Positions 1 through 6,454 of a stretch of DNA of 7,140 bases are shown here, piece by piece. Within the stretch, counting starts at the first letter, position 1; each line of letters opens with the position of its first letter. The position numbers were made by a program, and so were the translations under genes. The notes under the pieces are model-generated. The model did no database searches, was not told the origin of the DNA, and saw nothing but the letters and a program-made list of their open reading frames with translations. The DNA comes from Micavibrio sp. (GTDB taxonomy: Bacteria > Pseudomonadota > Alphaproteobacteria > Micavibrionales > Micavibrionaceae): the NCBI GenBank assembly GCA_027051315.1, contig JALTZE010000015.1, positions 1 through 7,140 of the forward strand, in the 5' to 3' direction.

Positions 1-185
1 GATATAGTAATGCCCCATATCCATAATATGGGCAAAAAGAAAGCAATATTATCGCTAATATATTCTGTAATTCCTGAAGTTAAAGCAGCAGGAAAAAAAG
101 CCAATATAATCCATAGGAAAACATGTCTATTAGTAGTAAATTTATTATTCATAAAAAAGGATATCCCCTTAAGATTCTTAAACAT
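1..185 (-). CDS. N-terminal part of a membrane protein resembling the fused MFS/spermidine-synthase-like family (runs off the window)
   Basis: Reading the - strand from an ATG at 185, 61 codons stay open to the window edge. An in-frame stop (TAA at 200-198) lies just upstream, so the protein starts here or at a second ATG at 152. An AAGGGG at 170-165 lies 12 nt before the second ATG, and neither start has an ideal ribosome binding site. About 20 polar residues precede a hydrophobic stretch (residues about 22-38), a short turn, and a second one from about 47. The pattern RxxxxWxxLAFFPAAL...GIT...DNIAxxLPILW resembles, from memory, the segment RWxxLAFxPSSLxxGVTTxxTTDIAAxPLLW of fused MFS/spermidine-synthase-like membrane proteins. 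In those proteins the segment is usually internal, so this would be a short or N-terminally truncated form. It diverges from sufB and shares its control region. The family call is an inference; the membrane character is visible. Confidence 0.5.
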   Translation of the reverse strand, partial: MFKNLKGISFFMNNKFTTNRHVFLWIILAFFPAALTSGITEYISDNIAFFLPILWIWGITI

Positions 186-234
186 TTTATTCGATTCTTA
201 CCCTAAAAAAAGATAAAACTGGGAGAATTTCTAT

Positions 235-240
235 TATATT
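235..240 (+). promoter_or_regulatory. Possible -10 element for the suf operon
   Basis: TATATT matches the sigma-70 -10 consensus at five of six positions. It would give a leader of about 48 nt that retains the sufB ribosome binding site (AAGG at 283-286, 8 nt before the ATG). No good -35 hexamer is found 16-18 bp upstream, so the promoter would be weak or activator-dependent. A second candidate, TATAAA at 277-282, would start transcription about 6 nt before the ATG and lose the ribosome binding site, so it is less likely. This is a guess from short motifs. Confidence 0.25.
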
Positions 241-241
241 C

Positions 242-255
242 TTGATAAATATCAA
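242..255. promoter_or_regulatory. FNR/FixK-type operator (TTGAT-N4-ATCAA)
   Basis: TTGATAAATATCAA is a perfect match to the established FNR/Anr/FnrL/FixK consensus TTGAT-N4-ATCAA. It lies in the 109-bp region between sufB and the divergent membrane gene. Its centre (248.5) is 46 bp before the sufB ATG and about 63 bp before the divergent ATG. A -10-like TATATT at 235-240 would put the suf start point at about 247, inside the box, which would favour repression of suf. On the - strand, a weak -10-like TTTTAT at 218-213 lies at about the distance expected for class II activation of the divergent gene. The box is seen directly; who binds it and with what effect is inferred. Confidence 0.6.
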
Positions 256-294
256 AAAAAGTGCATTTTAGTGCCATATAAAAAGGTTTAAATA

Positions 295-1743
295 ATGGCT
301 GTTAAAAAAGAAACAATTGAACAGATTGAAAAGCTTGGCAAATATGATGCTGGCTTTGTTACTGATATAGAATCGGATAAGGCTCCAAAAGGTCTTAACG
401 AAGATATTGTTCGCTTTATTTCTAAAAAGAAAAATGAACCTGAATGGATGTTGGAAGCAAGATTAAAAGCATTTAAATGTTGGGAAAAAATGCCAGAGCC
501 AGAATGGGCAAATGTTGACTTTCCAAAGATAGATTATCAAGATGCATATTATTATTCTGCTCCCAAAATGGAAAACCCTCCTAAAAGTTTAGATGAGGTT
601 GACCCCAAACTTTTGGAAACATATGAAAAACTTGGTATTCCTCTTAGAGAACGCGAAATCTTGGCAGGAGTTGCAGTAGATGCAGTTTTTGATTCTGTTT
701 CAGTTGCAACAACATACAAAGATACATTAAAAAAAGCAGGCGTTATCTTTTGTTCAATTTCTGAGGCCATACAAGAATATCCAGAATTGATTAAAAAATA
801 TATGGGCTCCGTTGTTCCTTATCATGACAATAAACATGCTTGCCTTAATGCTGCAATATTCACAGATGGCAGCTTTGTGTACGTGCCAGAAAACACAAAA
901 TGCCCTATGGAGCTTTCTACATATTTCAGAATTAATGAGCTAAATACTGGGCAATTTGAAAGAACATTAATCATAGCAGATAAAGGCGCGTACGTGTCAT
1001 ATTTGGAGGGGTGTACTGCTCCGATGAGGGATGAAAGACAGCTCCATGCCGCAGTGGTAGAGCTAATAGCTCATGATGATGCTGAAATAAAATACTCGAC
1101 AGTGCAAAATTGGTATCCAGGAGATGAAACAGGTAAGGGCGGAATATATAATTTTGTAACAAAGCGTGGAATATGCGAAGGTCGAAATTCCAAAATTAGC
1201 TGGACACAGATAGAAACAGGCTCCGCCATAACTTGGAAATATCCATCTTGTATCTTAAAGGGAGATAATTCATCAGGGGAATTTTATTCAGTTGCAATCA
1301 CAAATAATATGCAACAAGCAGATACAGGCACAAAAATGATACATATAGGGGAAAATACAAAATCTCGTATAATATCAAAAGGAATAAGCGCAGGAAAATC
1401 AAACCAAACATATAGGGGGTTGGTAAAAATTCTTCCAGGTGCAAAAAAAGCCAGAAATTATACCCAATGCGATAGTTTGTTAATTGGAAAACAATGCGGG
1501 GCACATACAATCCCCTATATCGAGAATCGTAACAATACCGCACAAATAGAGCATGAGGCAACAACATCAAAAATATCAGAAGATAATCTTTTTTATTGTC
1601 GTCAAAGGGGAATAAACGAAGAAGAAGCAGTAGCGCTAATAGTAAATGGTTTTTGCCGTGATGTAATGCAGCATCTACCCATGGAATTTGCAGTAGAAGC
1701 ACAAAGTTTGGTCAAAGTTAGCCTAGAAGGAAGCGTAGGATGA
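295..1743 (+). CDS. sufB: Fe-S cluster assembly scaffold protein SufB
   Basis: SufB is the core of the cytosolic SufBC2D scaffold on which the nascent Fe-S cluster forms from SufS-derived sulfur. The 482-residue length fits the family (about 480-495). The C-terminal half is strongly conserved: YLEGCTAP with Cys240, the VQNWYPGDE block near 270-278, QCDSLLIG with Cys392, EHEATTS at 419-425, and the LFYCRQRGI to NGFCRDV block to the end. Cys392, Glu419, His420 and Glu421 correspond by spacing to E. coli Cys405 and Glu432-His433-Glu434, the residues implicated in sulfur receipt and cluster assembly. The start is supported by AAGG 8 nt upstream. The stop overlaps the sufC start by 4 nt (ATGA), implying coupled translation. 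It is the first gene of the operon, and no iscR precedes it. Confidence 0.97.
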   Translation: MAVKKETIEQIEKLGKYDAGFVTDIESDKAPKGLNEDIVRFISKKKNEPEWMLEARLKAFKCWEKMPEPEWANVDFPKIDYQDAYYYSAPKMENPPKSLDEVDPKLLETYEKLGIPLREREILAGVAVDAVFDSVSVATTYKDTLKKAGVIFCSISEAIQEYPELIKKYMGSVVPYHDNKHACLNAAIFTDGSFVYVPENTKCPMELSTYFRINELNTGQFERTLIIADKGAYVSYLEGCTAPMRDERQLHAAVVELIAHDDAEIKYSTVQNWYPGDETGKGGIYNFVTKRGICEGRNSKISWTQIETGSAITWKYPSCILKGDNSSGEFYSVAITNNMQQADTGTKMIHIGENTKSRIISKGISAGKSNQTYRGLVKILPGAKKARNYTQCDSLLIGKQCGAHTIPYIENRNNTAQIEHEATTSKISEDNLFYCRQRGINEEEAVALIVNGFCRDVMQHLPMEFAVEAQSLVKVSLEGSVG

Positions 1744-2483
1744 TTGAAATTAAAAACCTTCATGCAGAAGTAGAGGGAAAAAAAATATTAAAAGGAGTAA
1801 ACCTAACTATAAATAGTGGAGAGGTCCACGCAATAATGGGACCAAACGGGGCAGGTAAATCAACCCTATCATATATAATATCAGGTAGAGAAGGTTATAA
1901 CATAACCAAAGGCGATATATTATTTGATGGTATATCTATGCTTGATATGTTACCCGAAGAAAGGGCAGCGGCAGGACTTTTCTTAGCTTTCCAATATCCT
2001 GTAGAAATAGCAGGAGTGCATATGACAAACTTTCTTAAAGCTGCAGTAAATTCAATAAGAAAAATGCGCAAAGAAGAGGAGCTAGACGCTCTTTCTTTCT
2101 TAAAATTAATGAAAGAAAAAGTTAAAAAACTTGGCGTTAAGGAAGAAATGCTAAAACGACCATTAAATGTTGATTGCTCAGGTGGGGAGAAAAAAAGAAA
2201 CGAAATACTACAAATGGCAATGCTTGAGCCAAAATTCGCAGTTTTAGATGAAACAGATTCAGGTCTTGATATTGATGCCTTGAAAATAGTCGCAAATGGT
2301 GTGAATTCTTTAAGGTCGCCTGAAAGGTCATTTTTAGTAATTACCCATTATCAGCGCCTCCTTGATTATATTATACCTGATTACGTACACGTACTTAGCA
2401 ATGGTAAAATTGTAAAATCAGGAGATGCCAATTTAGCAAAAGAATTAGAAGAAAATGGATATGCAGAATTTGAAGCAGCCTAA
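1740..2483 (+). CDS. sufC: Fe-S cluster assembly ATPase SufC
   Basis: SufC is an ABC-type ATPase without membrane domains. It binds SufB and SufD, and its ATP-driven dimerisation opens the scaffold during cluster assembly. The 247-residue length is standard. Visible motifs are Walker [10 protein letters not shown] (34-42), the Q-loop in FQYP (Gln85), the signature SGGEKKR (147-153), Walker B VLDE (Asp170, Glu171) followed by the SufC-type [10 protein letters not shown], and the H-loop His203. The residue before the signature is Cys146, where many SufC proteins have Phe. All catalytic residues are intact. The ATG overlaps the sufB stop by 4 nt, and AAGGAAG at 1727-1733 inside the end of sufB gives a ribosome binding site 6 nt away. 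Confidence 0.97.
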   Translation: MIEIKNLHAEVEGKKILKGVNLTINSGEVHAIMGPNGAGKSTLSYIISGREGYNITKGDILFDGISMLDMLPEERAAAGLFLAFQYPVEIAGVHMTNFLKAAVNSIRKMRKEEELDALSFLKLMKEKVKKLGVKEEMLKRPLNVDCSGGEKKRNEILQMAMLEPKFAVLDETDSGLDIDALKIVANGVNSLRSPERSFLVITHYQRLLDYIIPDYVHVLSNGKIVKSGDANLAKELEENGYAEFEAA

Positions 2484-3561
2484 AAAAAATAAAATTTTCG
2501 AAGATTTCCAATCGGAAAGTATCAGGCTTTTCGAAAAATATGGACTGCCTACAACAAAGCTGGAAAGATGGAAATACACTAAATTACCCGCATTTGAACT
2601 TACCTGTTCAAGCAAATGTGATGTTAGTGATAAAAAATATCTAAAACCTATTTCCGATGCTGCTGATATTATAAAAAAGCAAATTTTTTCACCAGAAAAA
2701 CAATATGATATGTCCTTATGGGATATGAATAATGCCTATTTTACTGATGGGATTTTTTTGGATATACCAAAAAACAAGATTATAGATACACCAATAACTA
2801 TAAAAGCAACAGAAACTGGGAATATTAGAACAATCATAAGAGTAGGAAGAAATTCTAACCTTACTATTATAGAAAAAAATGCTTCAGAATCTAAAACTAT
2901 AAAAAACCATATAAAACAGATAATCTTAGAAGATGGCGCGCATTTAACCCATATCAATATACAAAAAAATGATAATAAGGAAGCAATATCGCTTTCTACA
3001 TCACATATTCTTGTTTCATCAAACGCAAATTATAATAGCGTAACAATAAATATGGGAGCATCTATATCAAAAACGCAATTACAAGCAGATATAGAAGGTG
3101 AAAATAGCGAAGTTCATATAAATGCTATTAATAAAATTTCTGGAAAACAGCACGCTGATATAACCGCACTTGTAAAACACAATAAACCAAATTGTAATTC
3201 ATCACAATTTGTAAGGTCGGTACTGGATGATAGTGCAAGAGCTGTATATCAAGGGAAAACCTTTGTCGGGCGTGATGCTTGTAAAACAAATGCAAAACAA
3301 ATGTCAAATGCTTTAATAATATCAAATCTTGCCGAAATGGATAATAAGCCAGAGCTAGAGATATATAATGATGATGTTAAATGTTCACATGGCGCAACGT
3401 GCGGTTTTCTTGATGAAGAGCAGCTTTTCTATCTTCGTTCACGTGGTATTGCACAACATGATGCTAAGCTAATTCTTATTGAAGCATTTTTAAATGAAAT
3501 TATAGAATTATATCCCGAAAATATAATAAAAGTTATAAAAGAAAATATGGGGGGAAGTTAA
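2455..3561 (+). CDS. sufD: Fe-S cluster assembly protein SufD
   Basis: SufD is the SufB paralogue that completes the SufBC2D scaffold and is needed for iron acquisition during assembly. The N-terminal region carries the family pattern [14 protein letters not shown] (31-44), a beta-helix-like polar middle follows, and the C-terminal signature begins [15 protein letters not shown] (299-313). Cys310 and His312 correspond by spacing to E. coli Cys358 and His360, the latter implicated at the SufB-SufD interface. Length is 368 residues from this ATG. A second ATG at 2461 gives 366, and the sequence does not decide between them because only AGAAGA-like purines lie upstream. Either way the gene overlaps the sufC end by 23-29 nt, longer than the 4-nt overlaps elsewhere in the operon. 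The middle of the protein is Asn/Lys/Ile-rich, consistent with the AT-rich genome. Confidence 0.94.
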   Translation: MDMQNLKQPKKNKIFEDFQSESIRLFEKYGLPTTKLERWKYTKLPAFELTCSSKCDVSDKKYLKPISDAADIIKKQIFSPEKQYDMSLWDMNNAYFTDGIFLDIPKNKIIDTPITIKATETGNIRTIIRVGRNSNLTIIEKNASESKTIKNHIKQIILEDGAHLTHINIQKNDNKEAISLSTSHILVSSNANYNSVTINMGASISKTQLQADIEGENSEVHINAINKISGKQHADITALVKHNKPNCNSSQFVRSVLDDSARAVYQGKTFVGRDACKTNAKQMSNALIISNLAEMDNKPELEIYNDDVKCSHGATCGFLDEEQLFYLRSRGIAQHDAKLILIEAFLNEIIELYPENIIKVIKENMGGS

Positions 3562-4773
3562 ATGATGGATTTAAGAAAAGATTTCCCTATTTTTCAAAAT
3601 TCTATGAATGGTAAAAGATTTACCTATTTGGATACGGGGGCAAGTGCTCAAAAACCACAAAAAGTCATTGATTCTATGAATCAAGCGATAGTTAATAATT
3701 ATTCCAATATTCACAGAGGGTTATATAACTTCTCTCAACTAATAACTGAACAATATGAAGCTGCCAGAAGTAAGATAGCAGATTTTTTTGCTGTAAATGA
3801 AAAAGAAATTATTTTTACTAGAAACGCAACAGAATCTATAAACCTAGTGGCGCAATCATGGGTAAGAAATAATCTATCGCAAGGTGATGAAATCATAATT
3901 ACACAGATGGAGCATCACGCAAATATTGTCCCATGGCAAATTTTAAGAGAACAAATAGGTATTGTCTTAAAAATTATTCCTGTCTTAGATAATGGTGAAC
4001 TTGACTTGGATAGCTACAAAAATCTGTTATCTGATAAAACAAAGCTTGTATCAATTGTGCATATCTCTAATTCAATAGGTATAGTAAATGATGTAAGAAA
4101 TATCAGTAAGATAGCAAAGAAATTTAATCCAGAAATTAAAGTTATAATTGATGGTAGCCAAGCAGTTGTCCACAATGTTATCAACATATCTGATATGGGT
4201 TGCGATTTTTACGTATTTAGTGGTCATAAGCTTTATGGTCCTACTGGTATAGGAATTTTATGGGGTAAATATAGTCTTCTTGAAAATATGCCCCCATATC
4301 AAGGCGGCGGCGATATGATTGAAACAGTAACTTTTGAGAAAACAACATTTCAAAAACCACCTGCAAGATTTGAAGCTGGAACATCTGCAATAATCGAGGC
4401 AATAGGTCTGGGGGCAGCAATAGACTATTTAAAATCAATAGGAATGAGTAATATTTCCGCTCATGAAAAAGAACTATATAATTATGCTATGGATAGTTTA
4501 AGTAATATTGATGGTCTAAAATTTTATGGTACATCTGAAAATAAGGCTGCTATAATATCTTTCTGTGCTGATTGGGGGCACATATCTGACATTGCAATGA
4601 TACTTGACCAATGCGGAGTAGCGGTCAGAACAGGTCATCATTGCTGTATGCCATTGATGGAAAAATTTGGTATAGAGGGTACGGTAAGAGCTTCTTTTGG
4701 TTGTTATAACAATAAGGAAGATGTAGATATTTTTATAAAATCATTGGAAAAGGCTAAGGATATGCTGTCATGA
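3562..4773 (+). CDS. sufS: Cysteine desulfurase SufS (group II, PLP-dependent)
   Basis: SufS converts L-cysteine to L-alanine and loads the sulfur as a persulfide for transfer to SufB, normally through SufE or SufU, neither of which is in this window. The aminotransferase class V fold is recognisable: YLDTGASAQKP (22-32), NATESIN (88-94), EHHAN with His118, IDGSQ with Asp198 and Gln200, and SGHKLYGPTG with the PLP lysine Lys223. The active-site loop is RTGHHCC, with Cys361 in the catalytic position and an extra Cys362 where E. coli has Ala. Length, 403 residues, is typical. The sufD stop abuts this ATG. A second ATG at 3565 lies 7 nt from the GGGGAAG ribosome binding site against 4 nt for the first, so the true start may be 3565. 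The gene ends in a 4-nt overlap with sufT. Confidence 0.95.
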   Translation: MMDLRKDFPIFQNSMNGKRFTYLDTGASAQKPQKVIDSMNQAIVNNYSNIHRGLYNFSQLITEQYEAARSKIADFFAVNEKEIIFTRNATESINLVAQSWVRNNLSQGDEIIITQMEHHANIVPWQILREQIGIVLKIIPVLDNGELDLDSYKNLLSDKTKLVSIVHISNSIGIVNDVRNISKIAKKFNPEIKVIIDGSQAVVHNVINISDMGCDFYVFSGHKLYGPTGIGILWGKYSLLENMPPYQGGGDMIETVTFEKTTFQKPPARFEAGTSAIIEAIGLGAAIDYLKSIGMSNISAHEKELYNYAMDSLSNIDGLKFYGTSENKAAIISFCADWGHISDIAMILDQCGVAVRTGHHCCMPLMEKFGIEGTVRASFGCYNNKEDVDIFIKSLEKAKDMLS

Positions 4774-5204
4774 CAATGGATAAATCAAAAATAAAACCTG
4801 TTGCTGATGATGAAATGGCCAAAAATGCTTTGGGTGAAGATTATGAAGCATTGGCAGAACCTCCTTATTGCGTTGCTGACAAAAATAATCCCTTATGGCA
4901 TGAAATAGTTGCTGCTTTGAGAGAGGTTTATGACCCTGAAATTCCAGTTAATATGTATGAGCTTGGTTTGATATATAAAATCGATATATTGGAAGAAAAA
5001 GACGGCGTTTGTGATGTCTATATAGAAATGTCGCTTACTTCTCCGGGCTGTCCAGTAGCACAAGAAATACCAGGAATGATTCAAAATGCTATATTTCCGA
5101 TAAAAGGAGTAGGGCAGGTTGATGTTGAGCTTGTCTGGGACCCTATTTGGGACCCATCATTTATGGCAGAAACAGCAAAATTGCAACTTAATATGTTCAC
5201 ATAA
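4770..5204 (+). CDS. sufT: SUF-associated Fe-S maturation protein SufT (DUF59/MIP18 family)
   Basis: This is a DUF59/MIP18-type protein, of the family that helps maturation of Fe-S proteins in bacteria (SufT) and in the eukaryotic cytosol. The domain covers about residues 43-130 and shows REVYDPEIPVNMYELGLIY (51-69) and the family motif SLTSPGCP with Cys94, thought to be the functional cysteine, then the WDPIWDP block (123-129). About 40 less conserved N-terminal residues precede the domain, so the 144-residue length resembles SUF-linked members rather than minimal ones. The ATG overlaps the sufS stop by 4 nt, and AAGGA at 4756-4760 lies 9 nt before it. The ATG at 4776 would be 15 nt away, so 4770 is preferred. 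The position between sufS and sufA supports a role in this pathway. Confidence 0.92.
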   Translation: MTMDKSKIKPVADDEMAKNALGEDYEALAEPPYCVADKNNPLWHEIVAALREVYDPEIPVNMYELGLIYKIDILEEKDGVCDVYIEMSLTSPGCPVAQEIPGMIQNAIFPIKGVGQVDVELVWDPIWDPSFMAETAKLQLNMFT

Positions 5205-5228
5205 ATACTAATCTATAGGATAAATATC

Positions 5229-5588
5229 ATGTTTGAATTAACAAAAGATGCGATAAAAGTTACTGAATCAGCTGTAAATCATTTAAAAAATTGTATGAGT
5301 TTAGATGATAAAGCTATCGGTATCAGGTTGAGGATAGTTGATGGTAGGGGCTGTGGTGGTAGTGAATATGATATGGATTTTATTAAAGAAGAATCTAAAA
5401 ATGATGATATATTAGAATTATCAAGAGACCTTAAACTATATATACCAAAAAAAGATGTGCTTAAACTTTTCGGTACAATAATAGATTATAAAACAGATAA
5501 ATTAGGTAATAGCAGAATCCATATCCAAAACCCAAATGAAACAGGGCAATGTGGCTGTGGCATGTCCGTAAGTTTTGAAGACGAGTAG
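5229..5588 (+). CDS. sufA: A-type Fe-S carrier protein (SufA/IscA/ErpA family)
   Basis: A-type carriers receive a cluster from the SUF scaffold and hand it to client apoproteins. The 119-residue protein shows the HesB-like fold pattern. The three conserved ligand cysteines are present: Cys42 in GRGCGGSEY, and Cys108 and Cys110 in the C-terminal CGCG. An additional Cys22 is not part of the motif. The GRGCGG spelling differs from the more usual SGCSG but keeps the cysteine spacing. The start has AGGA (5217-5220) 8 nt upstream, in a 24-nt gap after sufT with no visible terminator, so it is the last gene of the operon. Within the family the sequence alone cannot separate SufA from IscA or ErpA; the operon favours SufA. 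Confidence 0.93.
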   Translation: MFELTKDAIKVTESAVNHLKNCMSLDDKAIGIRLRIVDGRGCGGSEYDMDFIKEESKNDDILELSRDLKLYIPKKDVLKLFGTIIDYKTDKLGNSRIHIQNPNETGQCGCGMSVSFEDE

Positions 5589-5617
5589 TTAGAGATTCAA
5601 AACCTTAAAAAATAAAA

Positions 5618-5642
5618 AAGCCGCACAAAACAATGTCGGCTT
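5618..5642. terminator. Rho-independent terminator between convergent units
   Basis: AAGCCG (5618-5623) pairs with CGGCTT (5637-5642). After a single bulged C, ACA (5625-5627) pairs with TGT (5634-5636), closing a 6-nt loop. Read on the - strand, the hairpin is followed by TTTTTTATTTTTT, a good uridine tract, so it mainly ends the leftward unit containing the 57-aa gene. On the + strand it lies 30 bp after the sufA stop but is followed only by AATTAATC, a poor tract. It may work in both directions with less efficiency for suf. Confidence 0.7.
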
Positions 5643-5678
5643 AATTAATCCGTAAATATACACACCCAGTAAAACATA

Positions 5679-5852
5679 TTATAATCTATTTTCTGGCTTA
5701 GGTTCTGAACTAACGCTAAGAGTTCTTCCTGATAGCTTTGCAAGCATAGCAGCGGCTCTTCTTGCATCAGGGGAAGCACCGCTTGCCCTATAAGCTATAG
5801 CTCCAGCAGCTATCTGCTCAGCTCTCTTGCTTAATTGTCCTGAATAAGTCAT
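5679..5852 (-). CDS. Small Ala/Arg-rich hypothetical protein, 57 aa
   Basis: An ATG at 5852 opens a 57-codon frame ending in TAA. The start is backed by the best ribosome binding site in the window: AGAGG, 5 nt before the ATG. The protein is about one-fifth alanine and has about 9 Lys/Arg against 4 Asp/Glu. Residues 5-40 look helical and amphipathic (KRAEQIAAGAIAYRA, then PDARRAAAMLAKL), followed by a polar Ser/Pro/Glu tail. There is no signal peptide or membrane segment. By my count the gene is about 44% G+C, clearly richer than its neighbours. I do not recognise the family. It ends 37 bp before the - strand terminator, fitting the last gene of the leftward unit, with a possible promoter of its own. 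The strong start signals and biased composition make it likely real. Confidence 0.7.
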   Translation of the reverse strand: MTYSGQLSKRAEQIAAGAIAYRASGASPDARRAAAMLAKLSGRTLSVSSEPKPENRL

Positions 5853-5875
5853 TTTCACCTCTTTTCATTACCATT

Positions 5876-5881
5876 ATTATA
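5876..5881 (-). promoter_or_regulatory. Possible -10 element for the 57-aa gene
   Basis: Read on the - strand this is a perfect TATAAT, 23 bp before the ATG at 5852. It would give a leader of about 17 nt that keeps the AGAGG ribosome binding site. No convincing -35 hexamer is seen at the right distance, and TTGTTG at 5899-5894 is too close (12 bp). TATAAT occurs readily by chance in AT-rich intergenic DNA, so this is weak support for independent expression. Confidence 0.3.
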
Positions 5882-5897
5882 ATACTAGACCAACAAC

Positions 5898-5913
5898 AAC
5901 GCTATTAAGCGTT
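5898..5913. repeat. Perfect hairpin straddling the stop codon of the 182-aa gene
   Basis: AACGCT (5898-5903) and AGCGTT (5908-5913) form a perfect 6-bp stem with the 4-nt loop ATTA. The stop codon of the 182-aa gene (5907-5905) sits in the loop. No uridine tract follows on either strand, so it is not a classic intrinsic terminator. It could protect the 3' end of the mRNA or slow transcription before the 57-aa gene. Confidence 0.4.
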
Positions 5914-6453
5914 ATCGGCATCTCTTATTTCATTTACATATGCCCTATAAACATCAATATGCCCCATTTTTTTTATTTCGTCAAGTATTTTCGTAATTCC
6001 TGCATCATTTATCAGTTCATAAGCAATAGCACAGCAATTTGAAAGCTTATCCATTTCCTTTACATGTATTGCTGTTGCTATTTCTACGGGATTACCACTT
6101 TCATCAGGTACGCCAAAACCAAGAAGGTCTTGCTCAGCATCACGAATCGCCACCCCCATATCAAGCACCATATCAAGGCTAGGCTCTGTCATATCAGCAG
6201 GGGCAGTAATAACAATATTATGCGTATCTTTTGGAAATGCAGAAATATTTTTATTGTTAATAACTGAAAATTTGATTCCGTATTCACGAGCAACAGTCAA
6301 CAATCTATGACCAGTTTTACTTTTTCCAAGAATATCTTTTGTTTTTTCTATAATTTTATCGGCATTTTGATGGTCATAAGCCTCCATACCTGTTTTTTCA
6401 GGACTTTCCTTGCCAAAACTATCTTGAAGATTATTGTTATTATTCTCACTCAT
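5905..6453 (-). CDS. Uncharacterised 182-aa protein, possibly a degenerate putative metallopeptidase (DUF6782-like)
   Basis: Cytoplasmic-looking protein without signal peptide or membrane helix. It starts with an Asn run (SENNNNN, 2-8) and a charged linker to about residue 45, so the domain is about 47-178. The order GHRLLTVAREYGI (48-60), THNIVITAP (77-85), AIRDAEQD (102-109), VKEMDKLSNCCAIAYELINDAG (131-152) and a final VYRAY (168-172) recalls, from memory, a zincin-like putative metallopeptidase family. Members carry a HELRHAxQD helix and a later EADA motif. Here the equivalent positions read VAIRDAEQD and EMDK, so the HExxH metal ligands would be lost. If the family call is right, this copy is probably not catalytic. 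The ATG lies 1 nt after the stop of the upstream 203-aa gene. AGGAG inside that gene's end is 13 nt away, which favours translational coupling. Confidence 0.65.
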   Translation of the reverse strand: MSENNNNNLQDSFGKESPEKTGMEAYDHQNADKIIEKTKDILGKSKTGHRLLTVAREYGIKFSVINNKNISAFPKDTHNIVITAPADMTEPSLDMVLDMGVAIRDAEQDLLGFGVPDESGNPVEIATAIHVKEMDKLSNCCAIAYELINDAGITKILDEIKKMGHIDVYRAYVNEIRDADNA

Positions 6454-6454
6454 T

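Noticed and set aside
10..216. 68-codon + strand frame (Lys/Ile-rich) at the left edge
   Set aside because: It overlaps the - strand frame at 1-185 on the opposite strand. The - strand reading gives a coherent two-helix membrane protein with a recognisable segment, while this one shows no family pattern. It is also open to the window edge, so it cannot be fully excluded.
224..232. AGAA-T-TTCT palindrome as an Irr (ICE) box
   Set aside because: The known ICE pattern has longer arms and a different spacing (TTAGAA-N3-TTCTAA). This is only 4-bp arms with a 1-nt spacer, likely by chance.
242..255. RirA/iron-rhodo-box or IscR site as the identity of the sufB palindrome
   Set aside because: The iron-rhodo-box spacing is TGA-N9-TCA, while here it is TGA-N6-TCA. 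No type 1 IscR pattern is visible. FNR/FixK fits exactly.
261..274. Short direct repeat GTGC-ATTTTA-GTGC upstream of sufB
   Set aside because: Only 4 bp per unit and two copies; it matches no operator I know.
1298..1702. 134-codon Leu/Tyr-rich - strand frame
   Set aside because: It lies wholly opposite the most conserved part of sufB. Its composition is what the reverse complement of that sequence produces, and there is no ribosome binding site.
5136..5156. Repeated TGGGACCC near the end of sufT
   Set aside because: It encodes the conserved WDPIWDP motif of the protein, so the repeat is explained by coding.
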